A DNA stretch of 64,000 bases from Blattabacterium cuenoti (GTDB taxonomy: Bacteria > Bacteroidota > Bacteroidia > Flavobacteriales > Blattabacteriaceae), in NCBI RefSeq assembly GCF_014252375.1, contig NZ_CP059221.1:320001-384000 (forward strand), in the 5' to 3' direction. The notes under the pieces are model-generated. The model saw only the letters and a program-made list of their open reading frames with translations. It was not told where the DNA came from and did no database searches. Within the stretch, counting starts at the first letter, position 1. Every line of letters starts with the position of its first letter. A program made the translations under genes and the position numbers. Positions 60,521-64,000 of the stretch are shown here, in pieces.

Positions 60521-61273
60521 ATGCAAAATAAATTTATTTGGCCAATAAGTATTATTTATTTAAAAAAAACTAAATCTACTAATAAATTTGCTAAAAAATA
60601 TCTCAATAAAATACTTTTAAAATTTAAAAATTGGATAATTATACAATCTAAACATCAAACTGATGGAAAAGGATATTCGGGATCTTGGTGTACAGAAAAT
60701 GGAAAAAATTTGACATTTAGTTTAATTTTTAAACCAAAAAAAATAAATATTTATAATTTGTATATAATAAATATTATTATAAGTAATGCTATTCATAAAT
60801 CTTTATCAAAGATATTAAATTATCCAATATGGATTAAATGGCCTAATGATATTATAATAGATAATAAAAAAATAGGAGGAATTTTGATTGAAAATAATTT
60901 TATTTTTGATGAAATATATATTTCTATAATTGGTATAGGAATAAATATTAAACAAAAAAAGTTTAATATATATTGGAATGCTTCATCATTGAGTAACATT
61001 TTTAATATTGAATTTGATCTTGATTATATTATCAATAATATTATTTTTCATATTCAAAATGAATACTTATTATTTATAAATAATGTTATAAATATAAAAC
61101 GATATTATATAAAACATTTATACTTAAAAAATAAAATATCTAACTTTTTTTTTTTAAAAAAAAAAATATTTTTTTATGGAATTATTAAATCAATTAATAA
61201 TAAAGGACATGTTTTAATAGAAGTAAATGGTAAGTTAAAATATTTTTATCAAAAAGAAATAAAATTATTATAA
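60521..61273 (+). CDS. birA: Biotin--protein ligase (catalytic domain only)
   Basis: Attaches biotin to the carboxyl-carrier protein of acetyl-CoA carboxylase. The 250-aa protein lacks the N-terminal DNA-binding domain, as in most Bacteroidetes. It has YLKKTKSTNKFAKKYL, IWIKWPNDIIIDNKKIGGIL and GIGINIKQKKF. The biotinyl-AMP loop, usually GRGRxG or GRGQxG, reads GKGYSGSW, so the second Arg is Lys. A T11-A11 tract (61145-61166) lies in the C-terminal coding part. Confidence 0.88.
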   Translation: MQNKFIWPISIIYLKKTKSTNKFAKKYLNKILLKFKNWIIIQSKHQTDGKGYSGSWCTENGKNLTFSLIFKPKKINIYNLYIINIIISNAIHKSLSKILNYPIWIKWPNDIIIDNKKIGGILIENNFIFDEIYISIIGIGINIKQKKFNIYWNASSLSNIFNIEFDLDYIINNIIFHIQNEYLLFINNVINIKRYYIKHLYLKNKISNFFFLKKKIFFYGIIKSINNKGHVLIEVNGKLKYFYQKEIKLL

Positions 61274-61279
61274 AATTAA

Positions 61280-62992
61280 TTATTTATTTTTTTTTATTTT
61301 TAACAATATTTTTTTTTCATTTAAAAAAAATTTTTTAATTAAAAAAAAGAATACAATATTTATAACATTGGAAATAAAGTAATATAAAGATAAAGCTGAT
61401 GCATAATTATTTATAAATAATAACATAATAAACGGCATTAAATATAACATTATATCCATATTATATGAAAAATAATTTTCATTATTACCAATAGAAGCAT
61501 TTTTTCCATTGTTACTTAATTTTGTATATACTAATAAAGCTATAGAATATAATAAAGTAAGTAAACTTACATGATCTCCATAAAATGGAATAAAAAATGG
61601 TAACTCCAATATTGAATCATATGATGTTAAATCATCTACCCACATAAAAGATTTACCTCTAAGATTAATTAGAGTAGGAAAAAATTTAAATAATGAATAA
61701 AAAATAGGGATTTGAAAAATGGCAGACAAACAACCAGACATTGGATTAATACCTACCTTTTTATATAAATTAATTATAGATTTTTGTTTTTCCATCATAT
61801 TATTATTTCCAAATTTATTATTTATTTTTTCTATATCAGGCTTAATCAGCTTCATAATAACACTTAATTTATATTGTTTATAGGTAATTGGATATAATAG
61901 TAATTTAACTACCATAGTCATTAAAATAATTATAATTCCATAATTTAAATTAGTGTTTTCTAATAATTGAAATATTAATAAAAAAAAATATTTATTAATA
62001 AATTTTAAAAATCCCCATCCAAAGGGAATTATATCTTCATAATTGTTATTATATTTTTTTAATATATTAAAATCTAATGGTCCAAAATAGAAATTGGTAG
62101 AAAAATTTAATTCTTTGTTTTTATTATTTTTATTAGAGTTTATAATAGTGTTAATAAAAATTACTTTCAAAAATTTTTTAGAATTAAAATTTTTAGAATA
62201 TACATTAATATGTTTTAAATTATTTTTTGGATTAAAAATAGTTGTAAAAAATTGTTGTTTACAGGCTATCCATCTTGGATTATTAATGTTTTTTTCTTCT
62301 GAATCTTTTTCAGATAAATTTTCTATAATAAATTTATTTTTATCTATATTGTAATAACTATAATATAATTTTGTATAAGAATTTTCCCAATTTTTATCTT
62401 TTTCTACAGGAAAAATACATTGTTCTAAATTTAGAGATACGGTATCGTTTAATGATTTAAATTTTTCTGTTTTAACAGAAAAATTTAAATCATATTGATT
62501 ATTTTTTCCTATTTTATATATGTAATATAAAATTTTTCCATTATTATAATGTTTTAAAATAAGTATTATAAAATTTTTATCTTTTTTTAATAAAACGGGT
62601 TTGAATAATAAATTATGTGTACTAATATTAGTTCCAAATTTATTATAAAAATTAATTTTATAAAACAAACTATAATTTTTTACTAAGAAAAGATTTTTAA
62701 CATTAGAATATTTTTTATAATCATAAGATTTATATTTTTTTAAAAAAACTTCGTTAATTAATCCTCCAATATTGGATATTTTCAATCTTAATACATTATT
62801 TTCTAATATAAAAAATTTTTCTTTTGAATTATTTTTTATTCTTAATACATTATATTCTTTTTCATCACTACGTTTTATTATTTTTTTTTCAAAAAAAGGT
62901 TTTTTTTCAGAAAAAAATGAAAAAATTATTAAAATCACAATTATAAGAAATAATCCTATTATAAAATTATAATCTGTACTTTTTCCTTTCAT
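61280..62992 (-). CDS. yidC: Membrane protein insertase YidC
   Basis: YidC inserts and folds membrane proteins, alone or with SecYEG. The 570-aa protein has an N-terminal anchor (9-27), a large periplasmic domain, and the C-terminal Oxa1 core starting at about 345 with YGIIIILMTMVVKLLLYPIT, the hairpin NKFGNNNMMEKQKSIINLYK, and GCLSAIFQIPIFYSLFKFFP. It starts 7 bp after the pyrG stop codon, consistent with flavobacterial order pyrG-yidC. Convergent with birA. Confidence 0.94.
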   Translation of the reverse strand: MKGKSTDYNFIIGLFLIIVILIIFSFFSEKKPFFEKKIIKRSDEKEYNVLRIKNNSKEKFFILENNVLRLKISNIGGLINEVFLKKYKSYDYKKYSNVKNLFLVKNYSLFYKINFYNKFGTNISTHNLLFKPVLLKKDKNFIILILKHYNNGKILYYIYKIGKNNQYDLNFSVKTEKFKSLNDTVSLNLEQCIFPVEKDKNWENSYTKLYYSYYNIDKNKFIIENLSEKDSEEKNINNPRWIACKQQFFTTIFNPKNNLKHINVYSKNFNSKKFLKVIFINTIINSNKNNKNKELNFSTNFYFGPLDFNILKKYNNNYEDIIPFGWGFLKFINKYFFLLIFQLLENTNLNYGIIIILMTMVVKLLLYPITYKQYKLSVIMKLIKPDIEKINNKFGNNNMMEKQKSIINLYKKVGINPMSGCLSAIFQIPIFYSLFKFFPTLINLRGKSFMWVDDLTSYDSILELPFFIPFYGDHVSLLTLLYSIALLVYTKLSNNGKNASIGNNENYFSYNMDIMLYLMPFIMLLFINNYASALSLYYFISNVINIVFFFLIKKFFLNEKKILLKIKKNK

Positions 62993-62999
62993 AAAATTT

Positions 63000-64000
63000 T
63001 TATAACGATTTATATTCTTTAGAAGTTAATACAAAAGAAATAAATAATGGATGAGGATTAATTATTGTACTTTTATATTCTGGATGATATTGAACTCCTA
63101 TGAAAAATATATGATTTTTTAATTCTAATGCTTCAACTAAACCAGTTTCAGGATTTATACCTACAGGTATCATACCAGCTTTGGAAAAAGCATTAAGATA
63201 ATCATTATTAAATTCATATCTATGACGATGTCTTTCTAAAATTTCTTTTTTTCCATAAATAGAAAATAATTTAGATCCTTTTAATAAAACACATTTCCAA
63301 TTTCCTAAACGCATAGTTCCACCCTTATAAGTAATATTTTTTTGTTTTTTCATCAAATTTATAATAGGATAAGAAGTATCAGGATTTGATTCTATAGTTT
63401 CTGCTTCTTTTATTCCCAAAACATTTCTTGCAAATTCTATAGCAGAAATTTGCATACCTAAACATATTCCAAGAAATGGAATTTTATTTTCTCTAGCGTA
63501 TTTAGCAGCTAATATTTTACCTTCTATTCCCCTTTTACCAAATCCTGGGGCAATTAAAATACCTGATATATTACTAAAAATTGATTTAATATTTTTTTCA
63601 TTTATTAAGTCAGAATAAATCCATTTTATTTTAATAAAAATTTCATTTTTTGTTCCTGCATGAATTAATGATTCTATAATAGATTTATAAGAATCATGCA
63701 GTGAGACGTATTTTCCAACTAACGCAATTATAATTTTATATTTAGGATTTTTATACTTCTTTATGAAAGATGTCCATTCTATTAGATGATGATAATTTTT
63801 TTTTTTATTAAAAAATTTTAATTTTAAATAATTTAAAACTATTTTATCAAATTTTTGTAAATATAGTAAATAAGGTATTTCATATACTACTTTAGTATCA
63901 ATTGATTCAATAACATGATCAGGTTTAATATTACAAAATAATGATAATTTATTTCTAATACTATTAGAAATAGTATTCTTTGTCCTACAGACAATAATAT
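63000..64000 (-). CDS. pyrG: CTP synthase, C-terminal part (5' end outside window)
   Basis: Amidates UTP to CTP with glutamine and ATP. The frame is open from the stop at 63000 to the window edge. The visible part, from IIVCRTKNTISN, covers the end of the synthetase domain (CNIKPDHVIESID, VYEIPYLLYLQKFD), the interdomain ALVGKYVSLHDSYKSIIESL, and the glutaminase domain with nucleophile GICLGMQ and catalytic RHRYEFN and GVQYHPE. The first in-frame ATG in the window (63455) is internal, not the start. CTP is the CdsA substrate. Confidence 0.96.
   Translation of the reverse strand, partial: IIVCRTKNTISNSIRNKLSLFCNIKPDHVIESIDTKVVYEIPYLLYLQKFDKIVLNYLKLKFFNKKKNYHHLIEWTSFIKKYKNPKYKIIIALVGKYVSLHDSYKSIIESLIHAGTKNEIFIKIKWIYSDLINEKNIKSIFSNISGILIAPGFGKRGIEGKILAAKYARENKIPFLGICLGMQISAIEFARNVLGIKEAETIESNPDTSYPIINLMKKQKNITYKGGTMRLGNWKCVLLKGSKLFSIYGKKEILERHRHRYEFNNDYLNAFSKAGMIPVGINPETGLVEALELKNHIFFIGVQYHPEYKSTIINPHPLFISFVLTSKEYKSL

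Noticed and set aside
63456-64000. Possible truncation of pyrG at the ATG at 63455
   Set aside because: Translation of the upstream DNA in the same frame is open to the window edge and gives CTP synthase sequence (GKYVSLHDSY), so the gene is intact but cut by the window.

Overview
The window looks like part of the reduced, very AT-rich chromosome of a Bacteroidetes (Flavobacteriales) intracellular symbiont, most probably a Blattabacterium-like cockroach or termite endosymbiont. This rests on flavobacterial versions of hemD, menB/A/C/E, nhaD, the glycogen-synthase-like protein and the ribosomal cluster, on dense packing with very little intergenic DNA, on AAA/AAT/ATA-rich coding, on retained cys and men genes, and on the absence of any mobile element, CRISPR array or phage gene. 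The genus is inferred from family knowledge; no database search was possible.

Layout. 1-2246 is the 5' part of an rRNA operon on the minus strand (16S, tRNA-Ile, tRNA-Ala, start of 23S) with its leader at 2247-2500. 2501-24686 is a mosaic of short, strand-alternating housekeeping genes: queA, an isoprenyl diphosphate synthase, topA, rsmI, asd, gmk, tRNA-Asn, rpiB, pgk, sod, folB, tRNA-Cys, hemD, glmS, a stand-alone GT5 domain, rnr, coaD and a class A PBP, then a cysE-cysK-cysJ operon. 24796-26022 is a eukaryotic-type NADP-isocitrate dehydrogenase. 26011-30545 is a menaquinone operon (menB-menA-metallohydrolase-menC-menE). After one small membrane protein, 30972-54574 is a continuous run of 39 same-strand genes: rplM-rpsI, rpsB-tsf, gpmI, map, then the str, S10, spc and alpha ribosomal operons, ending in eno and nhaD. 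54752-64000 holds dnaK, psd-cdsA-ftsH-rsfS, birA, yidC and the 3' part of pyrG, which runs off the window.

Together the genes cover translation (rRNA, tRNAs, more than 25 ribosomal proteins, IF-1, EF-G, EF-Ts), lower glycolysis (pgk, gpmI, eno), menaquinone respiration, sulfur assimilation to cysteine, peptidoglycan and phospholipid synthesis, and membrane protein insertion and quality control.

No new defence, mobile or secretion system is visible. The most interesting signals are subtle: a 16S rRNA whose anti-Shine-Dalgarno core is destroyed, a metallo-beta-lactamase-fold hydrolase inside the men operon that could supply its missing thioesterase, an L23 reading frame running 59 bp into rplB, loss of rpmD from its usual place, perfect dyads upstream of pgk and dnaK, and a 394-bp non-coding stretch upstream of the PBP gene with mutually exclusive inverted repeats.
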